Assembly (NCBI RefSeq): GCF_014652135.1
Contig: NZ_BMYF01000011.1
Span: 20,250 to 84,249, forward strand
DNA: 64,000 nt
Reading direction: 5' to 3'
Source of the DNA: Mongoliitalea lutea
GTDB lineage: Bacteria > Bacteroidota > Bacteroidia > Cytophagales > Cyclobacteriaceae
Shown piece after piece: positions 8,135-15,952 of the stretch. A program made the translations under genes and the position numbers. Below the pieces are notes generated by a model. That model was not told where the DNA came from. It was given only the letters and a program-made list of their open reading frames with translations, and ran no database searches. The stretch's first letter is position 1; each line of letters begins with the position of its first letter.

Positions 8135-9352
8135 TCAGGAATCCAATCTTTTGATTTGTCCATCCCTCAAAGACTCATTAGCTAGCGCCACAATGATCGC
8201 GGTGTCACCTCCGTTCATGACATTGGAATGTGGCAAGGCATTTTCTTCCATGCAGCGATAAAAGTCTGTTAAAGCATAAAAACTACCATCTTTCAGGGGT
8301 TCATCAATCAAGCGAATGCCTTTTTTGTCTGCCATCCAGTTGAGTTTGGTAGCCCCAGAGACCCCATCCACTTGTTGGAGTTCGGCTAATTGGTCTGCCT
8401 CAGGATAGAAGTAGCCATCATTGAAAAACAATGAGACAGTTCCTTTACTGCCTCGGATTTTGAAAACATATCCCTCGTGGGCATTGCTGCAAGTAGCACC
8501 AAAATTACCCACCATACCGGCTTCTTCATAACGTGCTAATACTTGGACATTATCAAAGGTTTCCCGCCCATCTTTGAAGTAGTCAATGCCTCCGGTTGCA
8601 AATAGTGTTTGTGGTTTGGTCTCAAAAGCCCAATCAATGAAATCTATCTGATGGGATAATAGTTCCGCTGCTAATCCACCAGAGTATTCATGATACATGC
8701 GCCAATTGACCTGTCTCTCAAATTCAGGGCTCGGCACAGGTCTTCTCCAGGTGGTGTTTCTATCCCAGCGAACTTCTATCTGGGTAACTTTTCCCAAATA
8801 ACCCGAGCGGATATAATCTTTGACTTTGAAGTATAGTGGTGAATACCTGTATTGATGGCCAATTTGTATGGTTTGCTTAGAGTACTTGGTGGCAATTTTT
8901 TGAAGTTCAAGCGCTTGTTCTGCCGTATGGGTCATGGCCTTCTCCAAGAAGACATGTTTCCCTGCTTCCAAACAAGCTTTGGCTTGTTCAAAATGTAGAT
9001 ATAGGGGAGTACTGATGACAATTGCATCAATTGATCTGTCTTCCAGCATCGCTCGATAATCTTTGTACGATTTTACAGAAGACTCATCAGCGTAGTTTTT
9101 TAGATTGGCTAATCTAAAATCCAAGGTATCGCATACGGCTGTGACCTCGAATAAATCCGGGAGTTCGTTGAACACTGCATGTAGTCCAGTACCTCTATCT
9201 CCATAGCCAAGAATTCCTATGCGGTACTTTTTTTGAAGTCCCTTATGAATAGCGAATACAGGAATGGTACTTGCCAATCCTAGTACAGCACTTGTCTTTA
9301 TAAAATCACGTCTTTTCAAGGATACTCTTTTTTTTAAATGTAAGTGAAACAT
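8135..9352 (-). CDS. Tat-exported Gfo/Idh/MocA family oxidoreductase
   Basis: 405 residues from an ATG at 9352-9350, preceded by GGGAGG; a TTG at 9370 or 9319 is less likely. Twin-arginine signal KRRDFIKTSA near the N-terminus, then the NAD(P) fold YRIGILGYGDRGTG. The usual EKP motif is EKA here (LEKAMTHT), an unusual change. The C-terminal half has GGLAAELLSHQIDFIDW. This family oxidises or reduces sugar hydroxyls. Grouped with a second oxidoreductase and a DUF1080 protein it may act in periplasmic 3-keto-glycoside metabolism (inference). A hairpin separates it from the upstream gene. Confidence 0.85.
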   Translation of the reverse strand: MFHLHLKKRVSLKRRDFIKTSAVLGLASTIPVFAIHKGLQKKYRIGILGYGDRGTGLHAVFNELPDLFEVTAVCDTLDFRLANLKNYADESSVKSYKDYRAMLEDRSIDAIVISTPLYLHFEQAKACLEAGKHVFLEKAMTHTAEQALELQKIATKYSKQTIQIGHQYRYSPLYFKVKDYIRSGYLGKVTQIEVRWDRNTTWRRPVPSPEFERQVNWRMYHEYSGGLAAELLSHQIDFIDWAFETKPQTLFATGGIDYFKDGRETFDNVQVLARYEEAGMVGNFGATCSNAHEGYVFKIRGSKGTVSLFFNDGYFYPEADQLAELQQVDGVSGATKLNWMADKKGIRLIDEPLKDGSFYALTDFYRCMEENALPHSNVMNGGDTAIIVALANESLRDGQIKRLDS

Positions 9353-9393
9353 TTTCACCTCCCAAACCAACTTTGATAAATGGTTGAAAAGCT

Positions 9394-9430
9394 AAAAAAA
9401 GCGCTGAATTTGGGCTCAGCGCTGATTTTT
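9394..9430 (-). terminator. terminator-like hairpin between the two oxidoreductase genes
   Basis: AGCGCTGA (9400-9407) pairs with TCAGCGCT (9416-9423), flanked by an A run and a T run, so it can act on either strand. It would reduce expression of the last gene of the minus-strand operon. Confidence 0.7.
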
Positions 9431-9435
9431 TAACC

Positions 9436-10785
9436 TTAAAGTTTGGGTTCCCAGCCCGGTTCGTATGCTCTTCCCCATAGTGCCATTCCTCTACGGTTGT
9501 AGATATGGCCATTGCTTGGATTGCAATCAAAGTTTTCCCCGATTCGGGAAGAGATATTTGCCAAGTGACAAAGGAGTGTACTGATTCTTCCCACTTCAAT
9601 AGGCGATCTTTGCACAGCTTGCCCTCTGATAGCATCAAAGAAATTCACTACGTGTGAGGTACTCATATCGCCTCCCCCACCGAGTGCAGTTCCCCCTTCA
9701 TCATTGGCTGACTTTACTTCTCGTATGAGTTTGCCATCTCTGTCAAAAAGACGATACAATTCTCTATTGACAAATACAGAGCCCTCTGTTCCATAAATTA
9801 TGGTACCACGTCCACCTCCATACATATCGTAATTGTTGCGGCTTTTTCCATCCCACATAATCGTCTTATCTCCTTCAAATTTGAAAGTTGCCAGCATGGT
9901 GTCGTACATTTCCCAACCATCATCCTGGAAATGGTATTTTCCTGAATCTACCGCTACGTGGTTTGGAAAATCTACCTGTAATGCCCAACGAGCCACATCC
10001 AGTTCATGGGTAGCATTGTTGCCCGTTTCAGCCGTTCCAAAATCCCAACCGTACCAATGCCAATTATAATCCCAGGTATCATGCATGTAAGCTTTACGCG
10101 GAGACGGTCCTTGGAATAAATCCCAGTCTAATCCATCGGGCACAGGCGCAGCTGTTGGGTTAGGGACTCTGCCTCTAGCCATGTTATAAAAGGCTTTGGC
10201 CATGTATGGGTTGCCGATAGCTCCATTATGGATTTCTTGGATGATTTCAATGGTATGGTCGGAAGAGCGTTGCTGATTGCCCATTTGCACCACTTTTCCA
10301 TATTTCTGCTGATATTCCACCAACAATTCCCCTTCTCTGGCATTGTGGCTACAAGGTTTTTCTACAAACACATGTTTTCCTGTTTCCAAAGCCAACCATG
10401 TACCGGGAGCATGCCAATGGTCAGGCGTAGCATTGATAATGGCGTCTACGGATTTATCTTCCACCACTTTGAAAAAAGAATTTTCCAGTTTCGGGCTATA
10501 GCTCAGTAAGTCTGAAAATCGCTTTCCTGCTTTTTCACGTTGTGAGCGCATCACGTCACACAAGTAAGCGACTTGCACGTTGTTGGATGTATTGGTTAAG
10601 GCTGGTACAAAAGCACCTAATCTTCGGCCAAGGCCTATGACACCTACATTGATTCGGTCATTGGCGCCAATGATCTTGCCATAGCTTTTGGCAGAGAAAC
10701 CTACAGCTCCCAAGGAACTTAATCCAGCACTCAGAAGTGTACCTTTTTTTAGAAAATCCCTTCTGGATTGATTATGATTGTTCAT
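9436..10785 (-). CDS. Tat-exported Gfo/Idh/MocA family oxidoreductase
   Basis: 449 residues. Tat signal SRRDFLKKGTLLSAG, Rossmann motif INVGVIGLGRRLGAF, and a canonical VEKPCSHN catalytic segment; NNATHELDVARWAL follows in the substrate half. Closest in layout to the Tat-exported oxidoreductases that accompany DUF1080 proteins in Bacteroidota. In the 3-keto-glycoside route such an enzyme oxidises the C3 hydroxyl of a sugar before elimination; the substrate here is unknown. It follows the DUF1080 gene by 12 bp, so both are in one operon. Confidence 0.88.
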   Translation of the reverse strand: MNNHNQSRRDFLKKGTLLSAGLSSLGAVGFSAKSYGKIIGANDRINVGVIGLGRRLGAFVPALTNTSNNVQVAYLCDVMRSQREKAGKRFSDLLSYSPKLENSFFKVVEDKSVDAIINATPDHWHAPGTWLALETGKHVFVEKPCSHNAREGELLVEYQQKYGKVVQMGNQQRSSDHTIEIIQEIHNGAIGNPYMAKAFYNMARGRVPNPTAAPVPDGLDWDLFQGPSPRKAYMHDTWDYNWHWYGWDFGTAETGNNATHELDVARWALQVDFPNHVAVDSGKYHFQDDGWEMYDTMLATFKFEGDKTIMWDGKSRNNYDMYGGGRGTIIYGTEGSVFVNRELYRLFDRDGKLIREVKSANDEGGTALGGGGDMSTSHVVNFFDAIRGQAVQRSPIEVGRISTLLCHLANISSRIGENFDCNPSNGHIYNRRGMALWGRAYEPGWEPKL

Positions 10786-10797
10786 GTGTATCTTGGG

Positions 10798-12192
10798 TTA
10801 GTTTAATTCTTTGATTTTGATATTTTTGAATTTCACTTCGTCTCCATGGTCTTGAAGTAAGAGGTGTCCCTCAGGTGCTTCTCCAAAGTTTTCCCAGATT
10901 TTATACTTGCTTTCACTGACCATTCTTCTGAAATCTTCAGATCCACGCACATATTCCAACACTTTCACTCCATTGATAAAATGCTCTACTTTATTGTCAG
11001 GGTGTACAACTATTCTGCCTTGGTTCCATTCACCAGGCTTGCGCACATACCTAGGCTGCTTATCAGCAGTTTTTAAGTCGTACAAAGAAGCCAAAGTTCT
11101 GTTACCATCTCGACCATTTTTTGCATCCGGATGATTTTCATCATCCAAGATTTGATATTCTAAGCCGATAGCAGAACCTACATTGTTTTCGGATAAGGTT
11201 ACAAAATATTTCACACCACTATTAGCCCCTTCCGATATATTGAAGTCAAACGCTAAGTCGAAAGCACTGAATTTGTCCACTGTAACTATGTCTCCAAAAC
11301 TCATGGATTCTGACCCATCTGATGCTTCCACCATCAATATTCCCTCTTTGATATGCCATCCTTCTTTTGGAAAGTGGTCCTTATAAGCACCAACCCAACC
11401 ATTGGAAGTCTGACCGTCAAACAATAGCTTCCAGCCGTTTGCTTTTTCAAATTCTGTCAATTCATTTACTCCTGTATTTACTACAAATACATCTCCTGTA
11501 AATGGAGTTGGTTGTAAGTTTTCAGTTTGCACCCGGATGTTACGGAAATAGGTTTTTTGTCCTTCATCCTCCAAGTTTCTAATGGAGTGTACCTGCAAAC
11601 CAATAAAGCCTTTACTATCCATGTCGTCCACCACATAAGCTGCTTCTTGACCATTGACCCAAGACTTGATGGTGTTTCCAATGGCTTCAATGCGATAGGT
11701 ATTCCATTCGCCCATTTTGAAAGCGGCTTTGGCTGCTGGGTTGAGGTCCAGCGGATACATCCAACCTCTTCTACGCTCATCAAACAAGCCTCCTGACCAA
11801 GCACGGTCAGTTGGGTCAGCTTCGATTTGGTAGCCATACACTAAGCCATTGCCATCCATCGCTTCTGGATCAAACTGTCCGCGGATCATAACCCCGGAGT
11901 TAGAGGAGATATGGTTGATTTTCAAATCAAACTCTAGTATAAAATCATCGTAAAGCTGTTCGGTTATCAGGAAGGTATTGGGTGTGCCATGCTTGGCAAT
12001 GCCGATGATTTCTCCATCGCTTACTTCAAATGCTGCTTGGCCCATCACAGACTTCCAGCCGTTCAGTGTTTCACCATCAAAAATAGATACCCAAGCTTCT
12101 TGTTCTTCGGAATTTTCGGTCTGCTTACAAGCAAAAAGAGATAAGATGAGTCCCAAAAACAGGAAAGCAATCTGTTTGTTATGTGAGGTCAT
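10798..12192 (-). CDS. lipoprotein with two DUF1080 (3-keto-disaccharide hydrolase) domains
   Basis: 464 residues. Signal ending LSLFAC (Cys22) marks a lipoprotein. Domain 1, about residues 32-225, begins WVSIFDGETLNGW; domain 2, about 245-463, begins WKLLFDGQTSNGW. These FDG..xxGW starts and the NSGVMIRGQ / NSGVKYFVT strands are hallmarks of DUF1080 (PF06439), a concanavalin-like fold. Members have been shown to cleave 3-keto-glycosides. Tandem domains may give different specificities or include one binding domain. It is the partner of the two oxidoreductases downstream. Confidence 0.88.
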   Translation of the reverse strand: MTSHNKQIAFLFLGLILSLFACKQTENSEEQEAWVSIFDGETLNGWKSVMGQAAFEVSDGEIIGIAKHGTPNTFLITEQLYDDFILEFDLKINHISSNSGVMIRGQFDPEAMDGNGLVYGYQIEADPTDRAWSGGLFDERRRGWMYPLDLNPAAKAAFKMGEWNTYRIEAIGNTIKSWVNGQEAAYVVDDMDSKGFIGLQVHSIRNLEDEGQKTYFRNIRVQTENLQPTPFTGDVFVVNTGVNELTEFEKANGWKLLFDGQTSNGWVGAYKDHFPKEGWHIKEGILMVEASDGSESMSFGDIVTVDKFSAFDLAFDFNISEGANSGVKYFVTLSENNVGSAIGLEYQILDDENHPDAKNGRDGNRTLASLYDLKTADKQPRYVRKPGEWNQGRIVVHPDNKVEHFINGVKVLEYVRGSEDFRRMVSESKYKIWENFGEAPEGHLLLQDHGDEVKFKNIKIKELN

Positions 12193-12269
12193 TGGTTAAT
12201 TGAGTTTTAGTACTGTGATACAATTTCTTGAAATATTGTGGAAAAAAAGCCTGAATAAAGGCATTCTTA

Positions 12270-12286
12270 CGAAAACGATTCCGTTT
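12270..12286. promoter_or_regulatory. LacI-type operator candidate before the DUF1080 operon
   Basis: CGAAAACGATTCCGTTT contains the ACGATT core shared by sites around this locus. It lies between the SDR gene and the DUF1080 gene, 78 bp upstream of the latter's start. Confidence 0.55.
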
Positions 12287-12309
12287 ATTGGAGTTTTGGG
12301 AGTCATAAA

Positions 12310-13134
12310 TCAAACTCCCGAAAAAGCAGTGTAGCCTCCATCAATGGGAATGACTACGCCGGTTACAAAGGCTGAACCTTCATCCAGTAACCAATAAAGC
12401 GTAGAAAGCAGGTCTTCCGGTTCACCAAATCTTCCCATAGGTGTTTGATTGATGATTTGCTGCCCTCTTGCGGTCAAAGAACCATCTGGGTTGGTCAAAA
12501 GAGCTCTATTTTGATCAGCAAGGAAAAAACCTGGTGCCATGGCGTTGACACGGATACCTGTTTTGGCAAAGTGTACCGACAGCCACTCGGTAAAGTTGGA
12601 GACGGCAGCCTTTGCCCCGCTATAAGCCGAAACTTTTGTCAGTGGTTTGAATGCTGAGAGGGATGAAATATTGATGATGGAGCAGCCTTTTCGCCCCACC
12701 ATATCTCTGGCAAAAACTTGTGTAGGAATCAAGGTCCCTAATAAGTTCAATTCGAAAACAAACTTGAATCCGGCAGGATCTAAGTCAAAAAATGTTTTGA
12801 TACTATCATCGTTGAGGTCTTCCACATCCATAAAAGGTTTATCCGTGGTACCTTGAGGATGATTACCTCCTGCTCCATTTATTAATATGTCACAAGGTCC
12901 CCAAGTAGCAAGAATTTGCTGATGAACTGCTTCCATAGAAGCTTTATCCAATACATTTGCCCCAAAACCTAATACTTCACCTTCGAGTGTTTGTGCAAAT
13001 TCATCTGCTTCTTGTTGCACAAGTCCGATGATGGCAACTTTGGCCCCTGCTTTAGCTAGGGATTTGGCCATTGCACCACACAAAACGCCATATCCGCCCG
13101 TGATTACTATTACTTTTCCTGAGATTCCTAGCAT
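12310..13134 (-). CDS. SDR-family oxidoreductase, probable D-mannonate (fructuronate) oxidoreductase
   Basis: 274 residues. Short-chain dehydrogenase: an N-terminal nucleotide-binding glycine-rich loop GGYGVLCGA (variant of TGGxxGxG), NGAGG, the catalytic serine in INISSLSAF, and YSGAKAA (YxxxK). C-terminal PIDGGYTAFSGV. SDRs with this long insertion (NHPQGTTDK) are commonly coupled to uxuA and act as fructuronate reductase in place of the UxuB type; the divergent uxuA at 14368 supports this. A LacI-type site lies upstream at 13206. Confidence 0.75.
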   Translation of the reverse strand: MLGISGKVIVITGGYGVLCGAMAKSLAKAGAKVAIIGLVQQEADEFAQTLEGEVLGFGANVLDKASMEAVHQQILATWGPCDILINGAGGNHPQGTTDKPFMDVEDLNDDSIKTFFDLDPAGFKFVFELNLLGTLIPTQVFARDMVGRKGCSIINISSLSAFKPLTKVSAYSGAKAAVSNFTEWLSVHFAKTGIRVNAMAPGFFLADQNRALLTNPDGSLTARGQQIINQTPMGRFGEPEDLLSTLYWLLDEGSAFVTGVVIPIDGGYTAFSGV

Positions 13135-13205
13135 CGTTAATAGGTTTATTGTTTAGTCAAAGTTGTCCAATAAAACCCATCTCCTCCAATTCTTTAGATG
13201 AAATT

Positions 13206-13221
13206 TGCGCAATCGATTCCA
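13206..13221. promoter_or_regulatory. LacI-type operator candidate before the SDR gene
   Basis: TGCGCAATCGATTCCA, with the palindromic core AATCGATT, lies in the 87-bp gap between the lacI gene stop and the SDR start. It is well placed to control the SDR gene and the operon behind it. Confidence 0.65.
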
Positions 13222-14235
13222 TTAACGTGAGCTTTCCCTTGGGGTAAATACAGAAGGAATGATAATACGCTTTTCCTCTGAAAGGTCAACTTTCTTATCT
13301 TTCAAGCCCTTAATCAGCTCTAAAGCGCATGCACTACCCATATCAAATGCAGGTTGGGCAATGGTACTTAATGGAGGGTTTAATAGGTCTGCCATTTGCA
13401 TATTGGTAAAACTCACCACACGAACTTGATCTGGAACTTTGATTCTGGTCTTAATCAAAGCCCGATATGCTGCTAAGCCTAATTTTTCAGCTGCGGCTAA
13501 GACCCCATCCGGGCGTGTAAGTTTAAAAAACATCTTTTCCAAGATCTCCTGATTTTCTTTATCGTTATGCCCCATTTCCATCAGGCAAGCAGGGTCAAGA
13601 GCTTTCCCCAATTCCTGATGCGCTTGAATAAAGCCTTCGCGGCGTGCTGCCCCAACACTGCTCGTGTGCGAAAGGCCAAGATAAATCACTTTTTTACATC
13701 CCTTTTCCAATAAGTGTTTGGTGCCCAAATAGGAGGATTCCTGATCATTCGTGGTGAACTTAAAGCCTTCCAAGTGCTGTGCTACTCTGTCAAAAAAGAT
13801 AACAGGAATATTACGCTCTCGGAGCCATTCCAAATGTTGGGCTTCTTTTTCTTCATCAGCCAAAGACATGATAACGGCATCTACTTTTCCCCCAAGTAAT
13901 CCGTAGACGATTTTCTTTTCCTGTTCTACATCTTCATAGGAATTATATGCAATCAAACTGTATCCATTTGCTCTGCAAATACTCTCTGCACCTTCTATGA
14001 CTAAGTTAAAAAAGGGATTGACTCGGTCGGGTACTATGATGCCTATGGTTTTGGTCTTTTGTTGACGCAGCCCTTTGGCATAAGCGTTGGGTTGGAAGTT
14101 GAGTGCTTTTGCCAGTTCCGTTACTTTTCTCTTGGTAGTCTCACTGATTTCATGACTATCGTTGAGGGCTCGGGAAACTGTGGAGGTGGCTAGGTTAAGT
14201 TTTTGAGCGAGGTATTTAATAGTGATTTCGGACAT
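13222..14235 (-). CDS. LacI-family transcriptional regulator
   Basis: 337 residues. N-terminal helix-turn-helix ITIKYLAQKLN then TSTVSRALN, hinge FQPNAYAKGLRQ, followed by a periplasmic-binding-protein-like effector domain (IGIIVPDRVNPFF, PVIFFDRV). It sits between the SDR gene and divergent uxuA, with ACGATT-core sites on both sides. It probably represses the uronate genes and is released by a pathway intermediate (inference). It is a paralogue of the regulator at 25927. Confidence 0.93.
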   Translation of the reverse strand: MSEITIKYLAQKLNLATSTVSRALNDSHEISETTKRKVTELAKALNFQPNAYAKGLRQQKTKTIGIIVPDRVNPFFNLVIEGAESICRANGYSLIAYNSYEDVEQEKKIVYGLLGGKVDAVIMSLADEEKEAQHLEWLRERNIPVIFFDRVAQHLEGFKFTTNDQESSYLGTKHLLEKGCKKVIYLGLSHTSSVGAARREGFIQAHQELGKALDPACLMEMGHNDKENQEILEKMFFKLTRPDGVLAAAEKLGLAAYRALIKTRIKVPDQVRVVSFTNMQMADLLNPPLSTIAQPAFDMGSACALELIKGLKDKKVDLSEEKRIIIPSVFTPRESSR

Positions 14236-14283
14236 TTTGGGCTATTTGGGAGTGATTTAATGGTTAAATATGCTTAAAAATTC

Positions 14284-14298
14284 GGAAACGATTGCACA
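14284..14298. promoter_or_regulatory. LacI-type operator candidate between lacI and uxuA
   Basis: GGAAACGATTGCACA in the divergent region, 70 bp before uxuA and 49 bp before lacI. It could act on both genes, including autoregulation. Confidence 0.6.
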
Positions 14299-14367
14299 GG
14301 AAAAGGTTAAAAGACCAAATTTATATCGGAGCAGTCCATACTTTTATTAGACAAAAATAACCAATCT

Positions 14368-15588
14368 ATGAAGCAGCAGTATTTAATGAAGCAAACCATG
14401 CGTTGGTACGGTCCAAAGGATCCTGTGTCTTTACAGGATATCCGTCAAGCTGGCGCAACAGGAATTGTTACTGCTTTGCATCATATCCCAAACGGTCAGG
14501 TGTGGACAAGAGATGAAATCAAACTCCGAAAACAGTTAATTGAATCGGCAGGATTGACCTGGGATGTGGTGGAGTCAGTACCTGTGCATGAGCATATCAA
14601 AACCCAAACAGGGGAATTCAAGAGATACATTGAAAATTACAAGCAGTCCTTAAGTAATTTAGCTGCGGAAGGAATAGCTACCGTATGTTACAATTTCATG
14701 CCTATTTTAGATTGGACGCGAACTGATCTAGCTTTTGAGCTACCAAACGGCGCCAAGGCTTTACGTTTTGACATGGCGGAAGTTGCAGCATTTGACATGT
14801 TTATTTTGCAAAGGCCAAATGCCGCCTCTGCGTATACTGATGAGACAATCGAAAGAGCGAAGGTTTTCTTGGACAGTGCTTCCGAAGCGTCTAAAGACCA
14901 ACTTGTCAGCAATATTATCAAAGGGTTACCTGGTTCTGAAGAAGGCTACACGCTAGAACAGTTTCAAGCAGCATTGGATACCTATCAAGATATTGACCAT
15001 GACCGCTTAGCTGCCAATCTTGATTATTTCTTGAGTCAAATAGTCCCGGTAGCTGAAAAACATGGATTGAGATTGGCTATCCATCCGGATGATCCTCCAT
15101 TTGATATTTTTGGGTTGCCCAGAGTGGTCAGTATACCGGAAGATGTGAGAAGAATATTTGCCAACAATCCAAGTCCTTATAATGGTTTGACATTCTGCAC
15201 GGGTTCTTTTGGGGTATTAGAGTCTAATGACCTCCCGGCAATGGCAAGGGAGTTTGGGGAGCGTATCCATTTTATTCACCTAAGAAGTACCCTGCGCGAT
15301 GAGCTTGGTAATTTCTATGAAGCGGACCATTTGGATGGTGATGTGCAAATGCCAGCTGTGATTGAAGAGCTATTGTACTGGCAGCGTGAACGTCAGGAGT
15401 CATTGCCTATGAGACCTGACCATGGCCATCAGATGTTGGATGATTTGAAAAAAGTCACCAATCCTGGATATTCTGGAATAGGAAGGCTGAAGGGGCTGGC
15501 TGAATTGAGAGGGGTGGAGGCAGGTCTTGTATTTAAGTTAGAAAAAGAAAAACAAATGCAAGAAGCCGCATCAGTTTTTAAATTTTGA
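14368..15588 (+). CDS. uxuA: mannonate dehydratase
   Basis: 406 residues, normal length. Converts D-mannonate to 2-keto-3-deoxygluconate in the glucuronate pathway. N-terminal [19 protein letters not shown] and [11 protein letters not shown] are family signatures; [33 protein letters not shown] and RPDHGHQM carry the metal ligands (His, Cys, His, Asp). Divergent from lacI, with a terminator downstream. Its product feeds KdgK and the KDPG aldolase at 32-34 kb. Confidence 0.95.
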   Translation: MKQQYLMKQTMRWYGPKDPVSLQDIRQAGATGIVTALHHIPNGQVWTRDEIKLRKQLIESAGLTWDVVESVPVHEHIKTQTGEFKRYIENYKQSLSNLAAEGIATVCYNFMPILDWTRTDLAFELPNGAKALRFDMAEVAAFDMFILQRPNAASAYTDETIERAKVFLDSASEASKDQLVSNIIKGLPGSEEGYTLEQFQAALDTYQDIDHDRLAANLDYFLSQIVPVAEKHGLRLAIHPDDPPFDIFGLPRVVSIPEDVRRIFANNPSPYNGLTFCTGSFGVLESNDLPAMAREFGERIHFIHLRSTLRDELGNFYEADHLDGDVQMPAVIEELLYWQRERQESLPMRPDHGHQMLDDLKKVTNPGYSGIGRLKGLAELRGVEAGLVFKLEKEKQMQEAASVFKF

Positions 15589-15673
15589 CTACTGATGCAT
15601 TATTGTCAACTAAAGATTGAAAGTAAATAGTTGCTCATAAAGTAAATTTAGGGTTTTAGGTTACCATACAACT

Positions 15674-15712
15674 TAGGTCTCTTGTCATGTTGGTGGGAGA
15701 CCTATTTTAGTT
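15674..15712 (+). terminator. rho-independent terminator after uxuA
   Basis: TAGGTCTC (15674-15681) pairs with GAGACCTA (15697-15704), followed by TTTTAGTTTT. The rest of the 363-bp gap before susC holds two operator candidates and no gene. Confidence 0.75.
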
Positions 15713-15845
15713 TTGATTGTTGTGCAACAGAAATTTTTTTCTCCATAGAAATGAGCATTTGTTTATGGATTTTTACAGGCAAAAAACTGAAATGAATATT
15801 TCCTTCAAAATAAAAGTTTGCTAAAACTCTCATTTTTAGTCAATG

Positions 15846-15859
15846 TAATCGATTGCGTA
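15846..15859. promoter_or_regulatory. LacI-type operator candidate 1 upstream of susC
   Basis: TAATCGATTGCGTA, sharing TAATCGATTGCG with the second site 64 bp downstream. Paired sites suggest looping or cooperative repression of the susCD operon. Confidence 0.65.
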
Positions 15860-15899
15860 GATATTTTGACGAATGAATGCATGTGAATTTTAAGATTTT

Positions 15900-15907
15900 C
15901 ATATTTG
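15900..15907 (+). promoter_or_regulatory. candidate susC -7 promoter element
   Basis: CATATTTG differs from TAnnTTTG in one position and lies two bases before operator 2, so a bound repressor would cover the start of transcription. Confidence 0.35.
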
Positions 15908-15909
15908 GG

Positions 15910-15926
15910 TAATCGATTGCGCAATT
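15910..15926. promoter_or_regulatory. LacI-type operator candidate 2 upstream of susC
   Basis: TAATCGATTGCGCAATT, the best match to the shared motif, 27 bp before the susC start codon. Confidence 0.7.
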
Positions 15927-15952
15927 CACAATAACAGCTAACCAAATAACCT

